Shown piece after piece: positions 1-5,524 of a stretch of DNA of 5,524 nt. The translations under genes were made by a program, and so were the position numbers. The notes under the pieces were generated by a model. It did no database searches. It was not told where the DNA came from and saw only the letters and a list, made by a program, of their open reading frames with translations. How positions within the stretch are numbered: position 1 is the first letter of the stretch; each line of letters starts with the position of its first letter. The DNA is taken from the NCBI GenBank assembly GCA_041618535.1, contig JBFKFP010000176.1:1-5524 (forward strand), in the 5' to 3' direction. The stretch is from SHLJ01 sp041618535. GTDB lineage: Bacteria; Bacteroidota; Bacteroidia; Flavobacteriales; Flavobacteriaceae.

Positions 1-1669
1 CAGTCCGGCCGTTACCTTTACTGACAGCGGTCAGCTGGATAATTGTGGTCTTGGCGTGATAGAGCGTACATGGCGTGCAACCGACTGTGCCGGAAACTTC
101 AGTGAGTGTGTACAGATCATTACCATTAAGGATACAACACCACCATCAATCGGAGATCCAGGTGCGAATGCTACATTGGAATGTCCCGCTGACATGGTAT
201 TCACTCCGCCGACAGCAACAGATAACTGTGATGATGAACCTGATGTTGTAGAAGTTTCCGTTGAAACAACAGGTGACGATTGCTCATACACCACGACAGT
301 AACCTGGAAAGCAGTAGACTGCTCAGGTAATGAAAGTGGAACGGTAAGTCAGAGCATTACTGTCGAGGATACAACAGCACCAGTTCCGCCAGATGCTCCT
401 GCAGATGTAGCGGTACAGTGTCCTGAGGATGTACCACCTGCTGCAGGCCTTAAAGCTGTTGACGATTGTCAGGGTGAAATTGAGGGTGTACCTAATGATG
501 TTAGTGACGGACAGACTTGTCCGGAAACCATTATCAGGACCTGGACATTTGACGATGGTTGCGGAAACATATCAACTGTATCCCAGACCATTACGGTGAA
601 TGACACAGAATCACCGGTCTTCGAGACTCTCGAAAATGTTGAGTTAGGTTGTGATGAGGCCTTCCCGGAATCATTGACCGCCAATTATACCGATAATTGC
701 GATCCTGATGGTTCAGTTACAGGTTATCCTACCTATACCTCTGACGGTTGTTTCGAGTATGCGACTTACGAATTCGAAGTATATGACGCGTGTGATAACT
801 ACGCCTTCACCAAGGTTGAGTATTCACGCTCGATAAACCTGATAGACGAATGTGAAACCGCGTTCGGATACCAGAAAGATGTTGCGCAGTGCTTCATTCC
901 TGACTTCTCACGATGGGGTTGGACTAACCTTGTACAGGAAGACAATTCTTATACGTTAGACCTTCTCGCCGGTGCCGGTCAGGGTAATGCGAATGCCGAT
1001 GACTTCTTCTGTGATCCTAATAAGGGAACTGACGTAGGTGATGTTATTATCGATTATTTCGACGGAATGATAACTGTGACTTACATCATGGATGATGCAT
1101 ATGAAATGACCGAGGCACATGTCTATATCGGATGCGGTCCGTATCCAATTGACAATAATGGTGAAGAGACTGTGGCTCCTGGTCAGTATACCTTCGTGGC
1201 CAGTGAAGTTATGGTTAATGATGCCTGTGTCTACACCTTCGGTCCGTTTGAAGCTTCAGGTCCATTATATGTTATTGCTCATGCAGTGACCTGTGAGATA
1301 ATTTGTGAATGTTCTAAACCTGATGGTTGTGAAGGTACGTACACAGGTGGTGGGGAAATTGAAGTTTGCCCAGACCAGACTGCGGCACTGGAGGAAACCT
1401 CAGGAGTTGATTTCAAGGCTTATCCGGTACCATTTGATGAAAAAGTGAATATCGCTTATTCATTCAACTATGACACCGATGTTAAGATTGAGGTCTATGA
1501 CATTAAAGGCTTTGTTGTTGAGGAAATTTATGTTCCTTATAGCACGAAGGCAAATGGTGCAGTTGAATTCGACCTTTCTAAGTTTAAAGATCAAATGCTA
1601 TTTGTGAAATTTAGAACCAATAGAGGCGTCGAAATGAAACAGATCATTTCTTCGAACAATAAACGCTAG
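1..1669 (+). CDS. Large secreted repeat protein with T9SS C-terminal sorting domain (5'-truncated by window edge)
   Basis: The frame is open from the left edge (first full codon at base 2) to a TAG at 1667-1669, giving 555 visible residues. A GTG at 56 lies inside a repeat, so it is not the real start; the true start is outside the window. In order (numbered from the base-2 codon): the end of one repeat, three HYR/Ig-like repeats (about 44-280), an uncharacterised module (287-428), a cysteine-rich linker (about 430-456), and a type A T9SS sorting domain (471-555). The protein is acidic and rich in Thr, Asp and Cys, as expected for an exported protein. By family knowledge such proteins cross the outer membrane through the type IX system, are cleaved near the C-terminal domain, and are anchored to the surface or released. 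A role in adhesion or matrix is plausible, but no catalytic domain is visible, so the function is unknown. A terminator follows directly, so it is the last gene of its transcript. Confidence 0.9.
   Translation, partial: SPAVTFTDSGQLDNCGLGVIERTWRATDCAGNFSECVQIITIKDTTPPSIGDPGANATLECPADMVFTPPTATDNCDDEPDVVEVSVETTGDDCSYTTTVTWKAVDCSGNESGTVSQSITVEDTTAPVPPDAPADVAVQCPEDVPPAAGLKAVDDCQGEIEGVPNDVSDGQTCPETIIRTWTFDDGCGNISTVSQTITVNDTESPVFETLENVELGCDEAFPESLTANYTDNCDPDGSVTGYPTYTSDGCFEYATYEFEVYDACDNYAFTKVEYSRSINLIDECETAFGYQKDVAQCFIPDFSRWGWTNLVQEDNSYTLDLLAGAGQGNANADDFFCDPNKGTDVGDVIIDYFDGMITVTYIMDDAYEMTEAHVYIGCGPYPIDNNGEETVAPGQYTFVASEVMVNDACVYTFGPFEASGPLYVIAHAVTCEIICECSKPDGCEGTYTGGGEIEVCPDQTAALEETSGVDFKAYPVPFDEKVNIAYSFNYDTDVKIEVYDIKGFVVEEIYVPYSTKANGAVEFDLSKFKDQMLFVKFRTNRGVEMKQIISSNNKR
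2..850 (+). repeat. Tandem HYR/Ig-like protein repeats, about 78 residues each
   Basis: Three repeats begin at recurring D-T-(T/E)-x-P junctions at bases 131, 368 and 602, so the period is 237 then 234 bases. The tail of an earlier repeat occupies 2-130. Each repeat runs from the junction through a (E/Q/G)-C site, a D-(N/D)-C site and a (D/T/G)-C site to a D-x-C-(S/G/D)-N site, and the first two end in (S/T)-I-T-V. The third is more diverged and ends near 850. The repeats are clearly related at the protein level but not identical in DNA, so this is an old duplication. The pattern resembles HYR domains, which are extracellular immunoglobulin-like folds in adhesive proteins; I cannot exclude a neighbouring Ig-like family. 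Confidence 0.75.
860..1285 (+). other. Uncharacterised extracellular module of about 140 residues
   Basis: This part of the secreted protein starts at A-F-G-Y just after the last repeat and ends at V-I-A-H-A. It contains F-S-R-W-G-W-T-N, D-L-L-A-G-A-G-Q, V-T-Y-I-M, E-A-H-V-Y-I-G and V-A-P-G-Q-Y-T-F. I recognise this order of motifs (AFxY, then RWGW, AGAGQ, a V-x-Y strand, H-x-Y-(V/I)-G, APGQY, then (V/I)-x-A-H-A) as one recurring in secreted proteins of Bacteroidota and other bacteria, but I cannot attach a family name. Alternating hydrophobic residues suggest a beta-sandwich. It has no repeat junctions and does not look like another HYR copy. Function unknown. Confidence 0.5.
1412..1666 (+). 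other. T9SS type A C-terminal sorting domain
   Basis: The last 85 residues fit the Por secretion C-terminal sorting domain. It opens with F-K-A-Y-P-V-P-F, where Y-P-(N/V)-P is the usual signature. Next come a K-V-N-I-A-Y strand, a V-K-I-E-V-Y-D-I-K-G strand and turn, an F-D-L-S segment, L-F-V-K-F, and a basic tail ending K-R. The family signal directs proteins that have already crossed the inner membrane to the type IX translocon and is normally removed on export. It is the strongest single marker in the window for a Bacteroidota host. Confidence 0.9.
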
Positions 1670-1693
1670 AAAATTGTTTAATAGCAGTTTAGT

Positions 1694-1730
1694 AAGGAGG
1701 AGGCCGATTTATTCGGCCTCCTCTTTTTTT
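1694..1730 (+). terminator. Strong Rho-independent terminator of the secreted-protein gene
   Basis: Bases 1697-1707 pair perfectly with 1713-1723 (11 bp, with a GGCC core) around a 5-base loop TTTAT. One G-U and two A-U pairs can extend the stem outward using the first Ts of the tail. Seven Ts at 1724-1730 follow. The hairpin starts about 28 bases after the upstream stop codon. There is no matching T run for the reverse strand, so it should act only on + strand transcription, separating the secreted-protein gene from the menaquinone genes. Confidence 0.93.
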
Positions 1731-1775
1731 AAAGGTCTGCAGAAAGAATATTTTTATTGGCCGCAGAGACTTTTA

Positions 1776-1802
1776 TTGTGGATTTAGGATTTTGTATTTT
1801 TG
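1776..1802 (+). promoter_or_regulatory. Putative promoter of the menaquinone operon
   Basis: TATTTTTG at 1795-1802 matches the Bacteroidota -7 element TAnnTTTG exactly and is followed by CA, as is common in such promoters. A TTG at 1776-1778 could be the -33 element; its 16-base spacing is slightly short. Transcription would start near 1807-1811, leaving a leader of about 11-15 bases before the ATG at 1822. The site lies between the terminator and the first operon gene, as expected. Inferred from sequence pattern only. Confidence 0.6.
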
Positions 1803-1821
1803 CACGATAAAGTTCTTTAAG

Positions 1822-2247
1822 ATGAATATGTCCCGTGAGCAGAGGCTTAAAAAAGCCAATGACGTTTGTAAAAATACATTGATGGAAACCCTGGAGATCG
1901 AAATGGTCGATTTTGGAGAGGATTTTCTTGTGGCCAGGATGCCGGTGAACAGCAGGGTTCATCAACCGGATGGTATCCTTCATGGCGGCGCAACTGCAGC
2001 CCTCGCAGAGAGCGTAGGTAGTTTCGCGGCTCATATGTTTATCGATACGGAAGAATTTTTTGTCAGAGGCATCGAGATAACCGCAAATCATCTCAAAAGT
2101 GTTCGCTCAGGTTATGTTTATGCAAGGGCTACATTTATACATAAAGGAAAAACCACCCAATTACTGGATATACGGATAACCGATGAGCATGATAACCTGG
2201 TGTCGCTATGCCGCCTGTCAACAATCACACTTCCGCGGTCGAATTAG
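1822..2247 (+). CDS. menI: Hotdog-fold acyl-CoA thioesterase, probably 1,4-dihydroxy-2-naphthoyl-CoA hydrolase (MenI/YdiI type)
   Basis: This 141-residue protein is a single hotdog domain of the PaaI/YdiI type, close to the 136 residues of E. coli YdiI (MenI). The active-site stretch is H-Q-P-D-G-I-L-H-G-G at 47-56, followed by L-A-E-S-V-G-S at 61-67. H54 and E63 fall at the same positions as the YdiI catalytic residues, as I recall that sequence. G-I-E-I-T-A-N-H at 83-90 and the C-terminal R-L-S-T-I-T-L also match. It probably releases DHNA from DHNA-CoA in the cytoplasm. The open frame extends up to a TTG at 1792, but that lies on the putative promoter, so ATG 1822 is preferred; ATG 1828 is possible. 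It ends 3 bases before menF, which supports a menaquinone role, but hotdog thioesterases are promiscuous and another CoA substrate cannot be excluded. Confidence 0.85.
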   Translation: MNMSREQRLKKANDVCKNTLMETLEIEMVDFGEDFLVARMPVNSRVHQPDGILHGGATAALAESVGSFAAHMFIDTEEFFVRGIEITANHLKSVRSGYVYARATFIHKGKTTQLLDIRITDEHDNLVSLCRLSTITLPRSN

Positions 2248-2250
2248 GTT

Positions 2251-3333
2251 ATGACAGAGGACTCATTTTATACCGAAATTCAGAATAGTATCAATAATGC
2301 CCGGGCATTTGTGACCTATCATATTCCCGGTACTGATAAGGTCAATGCATTGATCCAGAATGACGATAAACGGTATACATTGTCCTCTTCACTTGACAGT
2401 GGATTTGTCTTTGCTCCCTTCAGTCCTCGGGAAGAATGGATTTTAATTCCAAAGAGTGAATCTTACATCAGGTCTTTTCCGATAAAGGCAAATCCGGAAC
2501 CAGTTGAGTCATTGTCTGAGAGCATTATTGAATACACTGCCACCGAATCCAACCGTTACAAGAAACTTGTCCGGAAAGCCAGGGATGCCATCGTAAATTC
2601 AGAACTGCAAAAAGTGGTCTTATCCCGGCCGATAGATTTGAAATGCGAGGCGACCGCCATTTCCCTTTTCAGGCAAATGTTGAGTCAATACCCCGATACA
2701 ATGACTTATTTATTTTATCATCCTAAGGTGGGTACCTGGTTGGGAGCGAGTCCGGAACAACTGATCAATGTTGATCGGAATAAATTGACCACGGTTTCTC
2801 TTGCGGGAACCAAATGGTTATTGGACGAGGAGGTTGAGAGCTGGACCGAAAAAGAGCTGAAGGAACAGAAGTATGTTACAGACTACCTGGTTGAGGAGTT
2901 AAGACCCTATGTCAGGGATATTTTAAAGTCTGAGGTTGAGAGCGTTCGCGCAGGATCGGTCATGCACTTAAAAACCGGGATACAGGCTGAACTCCTGGAA
3001 AACCACACCAATTTAGCAGATATCTTAATGGTGATTCACCCCACCCCGGCCGTTTGCGGAACTCCCAAGGACCTCGCCCGTGAGTTCATCCTGGCTGAAG
3101 AAGGTTATGATCGGGAATATTACACCGGTTTTCTTGGTGAACTGAACATGAAAGGTGCCCGTTCAGCGAACCTGTTTGTAAATCTAAGGTGTATGCAACT
3201 TCTGGAAAACCATGCCAGGGTCTATGTAGGGGGTGGTATCACGGCTGAATCGGACCCTGACAGCGAATGGGTTGAAACGGTTGAAAAATCTAAAACAATG
3301 GTTAAGGTCATTGGTTTTTCATCGCCAGAGTAA
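2251..3333 (+). CDS. menF: Isochorismate synthase
   Basis: This 360-residue chorismate-binding enzyme converts chorismate to isochorismate, the first committed step to menaquinone, using Mg2+. Visible signatures: K-V-V-L-S-R at 121-126, where K121 matches the water-activating lysine; G-A-S-P-E at 165-169, where E169 matches the general acid; S-L-A-G-T at 183-187; glutamates at 202-205 in a K-E-L-K-E-Q block; H-P-T-P-A-V-C-G-T-P-K at 263-273; G-F-L-G-E at 293-297; and G-G-G-I-T-A at 327-332 followed by S-E-W-V-E-T, where E339 is a likely metal ligand. It is shorter than E. coli MenF (431 residues) because the N-terminal half is compact, as in other Bacteroidota. It starts 3 bases after the thioesterase stop, suggesting translational coupling. 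EntC-like or salicylate synthases share the fold, but the adjacent menD makes menF the best call. Confidence 0.93.
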   Translation: MTEDSFYTEIQNSINNARAFVTYHIPGTDKVNALIQNDDKRYTLSSSLDSGFVFAPFSPREEWILIPKSESYIRSFPIKANPEPVESLSESIIEYTATESNRYKKLVRKARDAIVNSELQKVVLSRPIDLKCEATAISLFRQMLSQYPDTMTYLFYHPKVGTWLGASPEQLINVDRNKLTTVSLAGTKWLLDEEVESWTEKELKEQKYVTDYLVEELRPYVRDILKSEVESVRAGSVMHLKTGIQAELLENHTNLADILMVIHPTPAVCGTPKDLAREFILAEEGYDREYYTGFLGELNMKGARSANLFVNLRCMQLLENHARVYVGGGITAESDPDSEWVETVEKSKTMVKVIGFSSPE

Positions 3334-3341
3334 TACCTTTG
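3311..3341 (+). promoter_or_regulatory. Putative internal promoter for menD
   Basis: TACCTTTG at 3334-3341 matches TAnnTTTG and begins on the base after the menF stop codon. TTG at 3311-3313, within the menF 3' end, is spaced 20 bases from it, which fits the -33 element well. CA follows the box. Transcription would begin at about 3345-3349, on or beside the GTG start of menD. The box is non-coding, so its match is not imposed by menF codons. Inferred from pattern only. Confidence 0.55.
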
Positions 3342-3346
3342 CATGA

Positions 3347-5101
3347 GTGAAAAATCTTCCTAAAATCCCATTGGCCCAGGCCGTTATACGCATCGCTCAA
3401 TTGCAGGGCCTTGACCGTGTTGTCATCTCTCCCGGAAGCCGGAATGCACCTCTTACCATAGGATTTACGCAGAACGAATTTTTTAAATGCTACAGCATAG
3501 TTGATGAACGGTCTGCGGGCTTTTTTGCTTTGGGACTGGCCCAGCAATTGCAGAAACCTGTCATCCTGGTTTGTACATCGGGCAGTGCTCTTCTTAATTA
3601 TTTTCCGGCAGTGGCTGAGGCTTATCATAGTAATATCCCGCTTGTTGTTTTATCGGCAGACCGCCCTGAGCACCTTATCGGCATAGGTGACGGTCAGACC
3701 ATAGATCAGAAAGACGTTTTTGGATCCCATGTTCTGTTTAATGCGAACCTAAGGGAGGATATCGATCCTTTGAGGGAAGAGGAGGAGGAACCCATGATCA
3801 TTAAATCTATTGAAAACCGGTTAGAACGATTTATCGGGATAAGAAAGTCCATTGAAGAGCAGAACATTCAATGGATCCGTCAGGCTATAACGACAGCTTC
3901 TACCAGGATGGGCCCGGTTCATCTAAACGTTCCGTTTGCCGAACCCCTCTATGAAACAGCAGATGCCTACACCATACCTGAGATCGATGTTGTTGCCGTG
4001 CAGGATGATCCTCAGATCGATTTAAAACAGTGTTATGAACTGGCAGAGGATTGGAGCGCAGCAGACAGGAAAATGGTTTTAATAGGAACTGCCCGACCCG
4101 GAGATATAAGTTCGGAATGGTTGCGAGCCCTGGCCGAGGACCAGAGCGTCCTGGTTTTTACGGAAACAAATTCCAATACGCACCATCCGGAGTTCTTTCC
4201 TGGGATAGATAAGATCATTGCTCCCTTGGATGAAATTGATTTCGAGGCGTTACAGCCAGAGATCCTTCTTACTATGGGAGGGATGGTGGTTTCCAAGAAA
4301 GTGAAAGCGTTCCTTCGTAAATACAGACCCCGTCAACATTGGCATATAGGTAAAAACAAAGCCCTCGACACCTATTTCGTCCTTAATCAGCATCTGCCGT
4401 TTAGTCCGGACGAATTTCTTAAAAACTTTATCCCCCTGGTATCGAAAAAGACGAGTAATTACAAATTGAAGTGGAGTAAGGTAAAAGAGCACCGCGCTGA
4501 AATGCACGATAAATATCTCGATCTCATTCCTTTCACCGATTTCAAGGTTTTTGACCGTCTGCTCCGAAGTATACCGGACAACAGCATGTTACAGGTGGGC
4601 AATAGTTCGGCAATCAGGTATACCCAGCTGTTTGACGTCAAACCGACATTAAATGTATTCTGCAACCGCGGAACATCAGGAATAGACGGGAGTACCTCGA
4701 CCGCGACGGGCGCCGCTGTTGCGAGTGATGTTCCATGCGTGTTCATTACGGGCGACCTGAGTTTTTTCTATGATAGCAACGCCCTGTGGAATTCGTATAT
4801 CCCGAAATCCTTCCGTATTATCGTTATAAATAATGGCGGAGGAGGGATCTTTAGAATCCTTCCGGGCCATAAGAACACAGAGAATTTTGATCGTTATTTC
4901 GAAACCGTTCACGATCTGAATGCCAAACCATTATGTGAGCTTTTCAAGTTTGATTATTTATCTGCCGGAAATATGGAGGAACTGGATAAAATGTTAACTT
5001 CGTTCTACGAAAACAGCGATCGTCCCCGGCTTTTGGAAATTTTCACACCAAGGGAATTGAATGATTCAGTATTGCTGGAGTATTTCAATTTTGTAAAATA
5101 A
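3347..5101 (+). CDS. menD: 2-succinyl-5-enolpyruvyl-6-hydroxy-3-cyclohexene-1-carboxylate (SEPHCHC) synthase
   Basis: This 584-residue thiamine-diphosphate enzyme joins isochorismate to the succinyl semialdehyde unit derived from 2-oxoglutarate, with loss of CO2. The N-terminal domain has I-S-P-G-S-R-N-A-P-L at 27-36 and D-E-R-S-A at 53-57, where E54 matches the cofactor-activating glutamate. S-A-D-R-P at 103-107 precedes the G-D-G-Q-T-I-D-Q substrate region (114-121). The C-terminal domain has R-G-T-S-G-I-D-G-S at 441-449, G-D-L-S-F at 469-473 and I-N-N-G-G-G-G-I-F at 494-502, the ThDP/Mg2+ site. Length is slightly above E. coli MenD (556), partly from an acidic insertion near 138-175. The GTG start is chosen because it gives M-K-N-L-P-K-I-P-L-A-Q, the usual flavobacterial N-terminus; the ATG at 3343 is out of frame. 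No clear ribosome binding site is seen. It lies 13 bases after menF and 6 before the DUF2853 gene. Confidence 0.95.
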   Translation: MKNLPKIPLAQAVIRIAQLQGLDRVVISPGSRNAPLTIGFTQNEFFKCYSIVDERSAGFFALGLAQQLQKPVILVCTSGSALLNYFPAVAEAYHSNIPLVVLSADRPEHLIGIGDGQTIDQKDVFGSHVLFNANLREDIDPLREEEEEPMIIKSIENRLERFIGIRKSIEEQNIQWIRQAITTASTRMGPVHLNVPFAEPLYETADAYTIPEIDVVAVQDDPQIDLKQCYELAEDWSAADRKMVLIGTARPGDISSEWLRALAEDQSVLVFTETNSNTHHPEFFPGIDKIIAPLDEIDFEALQPEILLTMGGMVVSKKVKAFLRKYRPRQHWHIGKNKALDTYFVLNQHLPFSPDEFLKNFIPLVSKKTSNYKLKWSKVKEHRAEMHDKYLDLIPFTDFKVFDRLLRSIPDNSMLQVGNSSAIRYTQLFDVKPTLNVFCNRGTSGIDGSTSTATGAAVASDVPCVFITGDLSFFYDSNALWNSYIPKSFRIIVINNGGGGIFRILPGHKNTENFDRYFETVHDLNAKPLCELFKFDYLSAGNMEELDKMLTSFYENSDRPRLLEIFTPRELNDSVLLEYFNFVK

Positions 5102-5107
5102 GACCGA

Positions 5108-5452
5108 ATGAATCAGCGAGAAAAACTAATTCTGAAATATAGCGCCGACCTCAGTGATAAATTTAACCTTGATCCGGACATGGATTTATTGAAGAAGATT
5201 ACCATTGGGCTGGGTCCATCTATCTACAACCGGGATTCTGGAAATATTTCAAGTTCTGAAGAAAGCGAGATTGAACATGTTAAGGAAAGATTCCTGCTTG
5301 GAAAACTGGGTGTGGACCCTGATGAGGACCTTGACGGACCTATTAACAGAATGCTAGAACAATACGGCCGGACCAATCGGATGAAATACAGGGCGGTAAT
5401 TTATTATCTGCTGGTTAAACATTACGGAAAAGAAGAGGTTTACCTCAGATAA
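5108..5452 (+). CDS. DUF2853 family protein of unknown function
   Basis: This 114-residue protein has no signal peptide or membrane segment and is predicted to be cytoplasmic and mostly helical. It matches the DUF2853 pattern: a charged N-terminal helix (Q-R-E-K-L-I-L-K-Y), M-D-L-L-K-K-I-T-I-G at 25-34, G-P-S-I-Y-N at 36-41, F-L-L-G-K-L-G at 62-68, and the C-terminal Y-G-R-T-N-R-M-K-Y-R-A-V-I-Y-Y-L-L at 86-102. Length is normal for the family. No catalytic residues can be pointed to. It starts 6 bases after the menD stop and so is almost certainly cotranscribed with it. As I recall, a DUF2853 gene between menD and the S1-protein gene is common in flavobacteria, hinting at a link to quinone synthesis or simply shared growth-related expression. 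Function unknown. Confidence 0.88.
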   Translation: MNQREKLILKYSADLSDKFNLDPDMDLLKKITIGLGPSIYNRDSGNISSSEESEIEHVKERFLLGKLGVDPDEDLDGPINRMLEQYGRTNRMKYRAVIYYLLVKHYGKEEVYLR

Positions 5453-5474
5453 ACAAACGAATTTATTGCATAAA

Positions 5475-5524
5475 ATGATTCAGATCGGCGAATATAATGA
5501 GCTGCAGATCGACAGGCTGCGCGA
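5475..5524 (+). CDS. Start of a probable CvfB-type S1 RNA-binding protein (3'-truncated by window edge)
   Basis: Only the first 16 codons are present, reading M-I-Q-I-G-E-Y-N-E-L-Q-I-D-R-L-R. The opening M-I-x-(I/L)-G-x-Y-N-x-L-x-I is how CvfB-like proteins begin; these carry S1-type RNA-binding domains followed by a winged helix. The ATG is preceded by an AT-rich 22-base gap after the DUF2853 stop, with no strong ribosome binding site and no TAnnTTTG promoter, so it is probably read from the upstream operon. In flavobacteria I recall such a gene often sitting between the DUF2853 gene and menB, which supports the call. With so few residues, family assignment is provisional. Confidence 0.6.
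   Translation, partial: MIQIGEYNELQIDRLR

Noticed and set aside
56..58. GTG as the start codon of the secreted protein
   Set aside because: The same frame is open back to the window edge and the residues before it (D-N-C-G-L-G) continue the repeat pattern, so this is an internal valine codon.
1696..1704. GGAGGAGG as a ribosome binding site for a small gene
   Set aside because: It is the left arm of the terminator hairpin and no start codon with an open frame follows at a suitable distance.
1792..1794. TTG as the start of the thioesterase
   Set aside because: It would place the start on the promoter box and add ten residues not seen at the N-terminus of related enzymes; ATG 1822 fits better.
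1729..2091. Reverse-strand open frame covering the intergenic spacer and part of the thioesterase
   Set aside because: It lies opposite a well-supported gene with catalytic motifs, its product shows no recognisable domain, and its end runs through the AT-rich promoter spacer.
3501..3686. Small + strand frame inside menD
   Set aside because: It is out of frame with menD and shows a composition expected from a frame-shifted coding sequence; no start signal was found.
3778..3796. Purine-rich GGAGGAGGA tract just before an in-frame ATG (Met150 of MenD) as an internal translation start
   Set aside because: The tract simply encodes the run of glutamates, Shine-Dalgarno pairing is weakly used in this phylum, and a product lacking the N-terminal catalytic glutamate would not be functional.
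4033..4912. Several overlapping reverse-strand open frames inside menD
   Set aside because: They are antisense shadows of the menD coding sequence with no domain signatures and no promoter evidence.

Overview
The window looks like chromosomal DNA from a member of the Bacteroidota, most likely a flavobacterium-like organism. Three things point there: a type IX secretion (T9SS) C-terminal sorting domain on the first protein, two promoter-like sites fitting the Bacteroidota pattern TTG / TAnnTTTG, and a menaquinone gene order (thioesterase, menF, menD, DUF2853, S1-type RNA-binding protein) that I know from flavobacterial genomes. The assignment rests on motif recognition only; no searches were run.

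Bases 1-1669 hold the 3' part of a large secreted protein. It is open at the left edge of the window. It carries cysteine-bearing HYR/Ig-like repeats of about 78 residues, then a separate module of about 140 residues, a short cysteine-rich linker and the T9SS sorting domain. A strong intrinsic terminator follows (1694-1730) and closes that transcription unit.

Bases 1731-1821 are a short AT-rich spacer with a promoter-like site (TATTTTTG box at 1795-1802). From 1822 to the right edge the genes are tightly packed on the + strand: a hotdog thioesterase of the MenI/YdiI type, isochorismate synthase (menF), MenD, a DUF2853 protein, and the first 16 codons of what looks like a CvfB-type S1 RNA-binding protein. 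Gaps are 3, 13, 6 and 22 bases, so this reads as one operon. The 13-base menF-menD gap contains a second promoter-like box (TACCTTTG), which may give menD its own transcript.

Functionally, MenF converts chorismate to isochorismate, MenD adds the succinyl semialdehyde unit from 2-oxoglutarate to give SEPHCHC, and the thioesterase probably hydrolyses DHNA-CoA later in the same route to menaquinone, the respiratory quinone of this group. menH, menC, menE, menB and menA are not in the window. The DUF2853 protein and the S1-type protein have no established role in the pathway. I see no mobile element, CRISPR array, tRNA or rRNA, and no clearly new defence or accessory system. The most unusual points are the promoter/start arrangement at menD and the conserved but unexplained DUF2853 gene.
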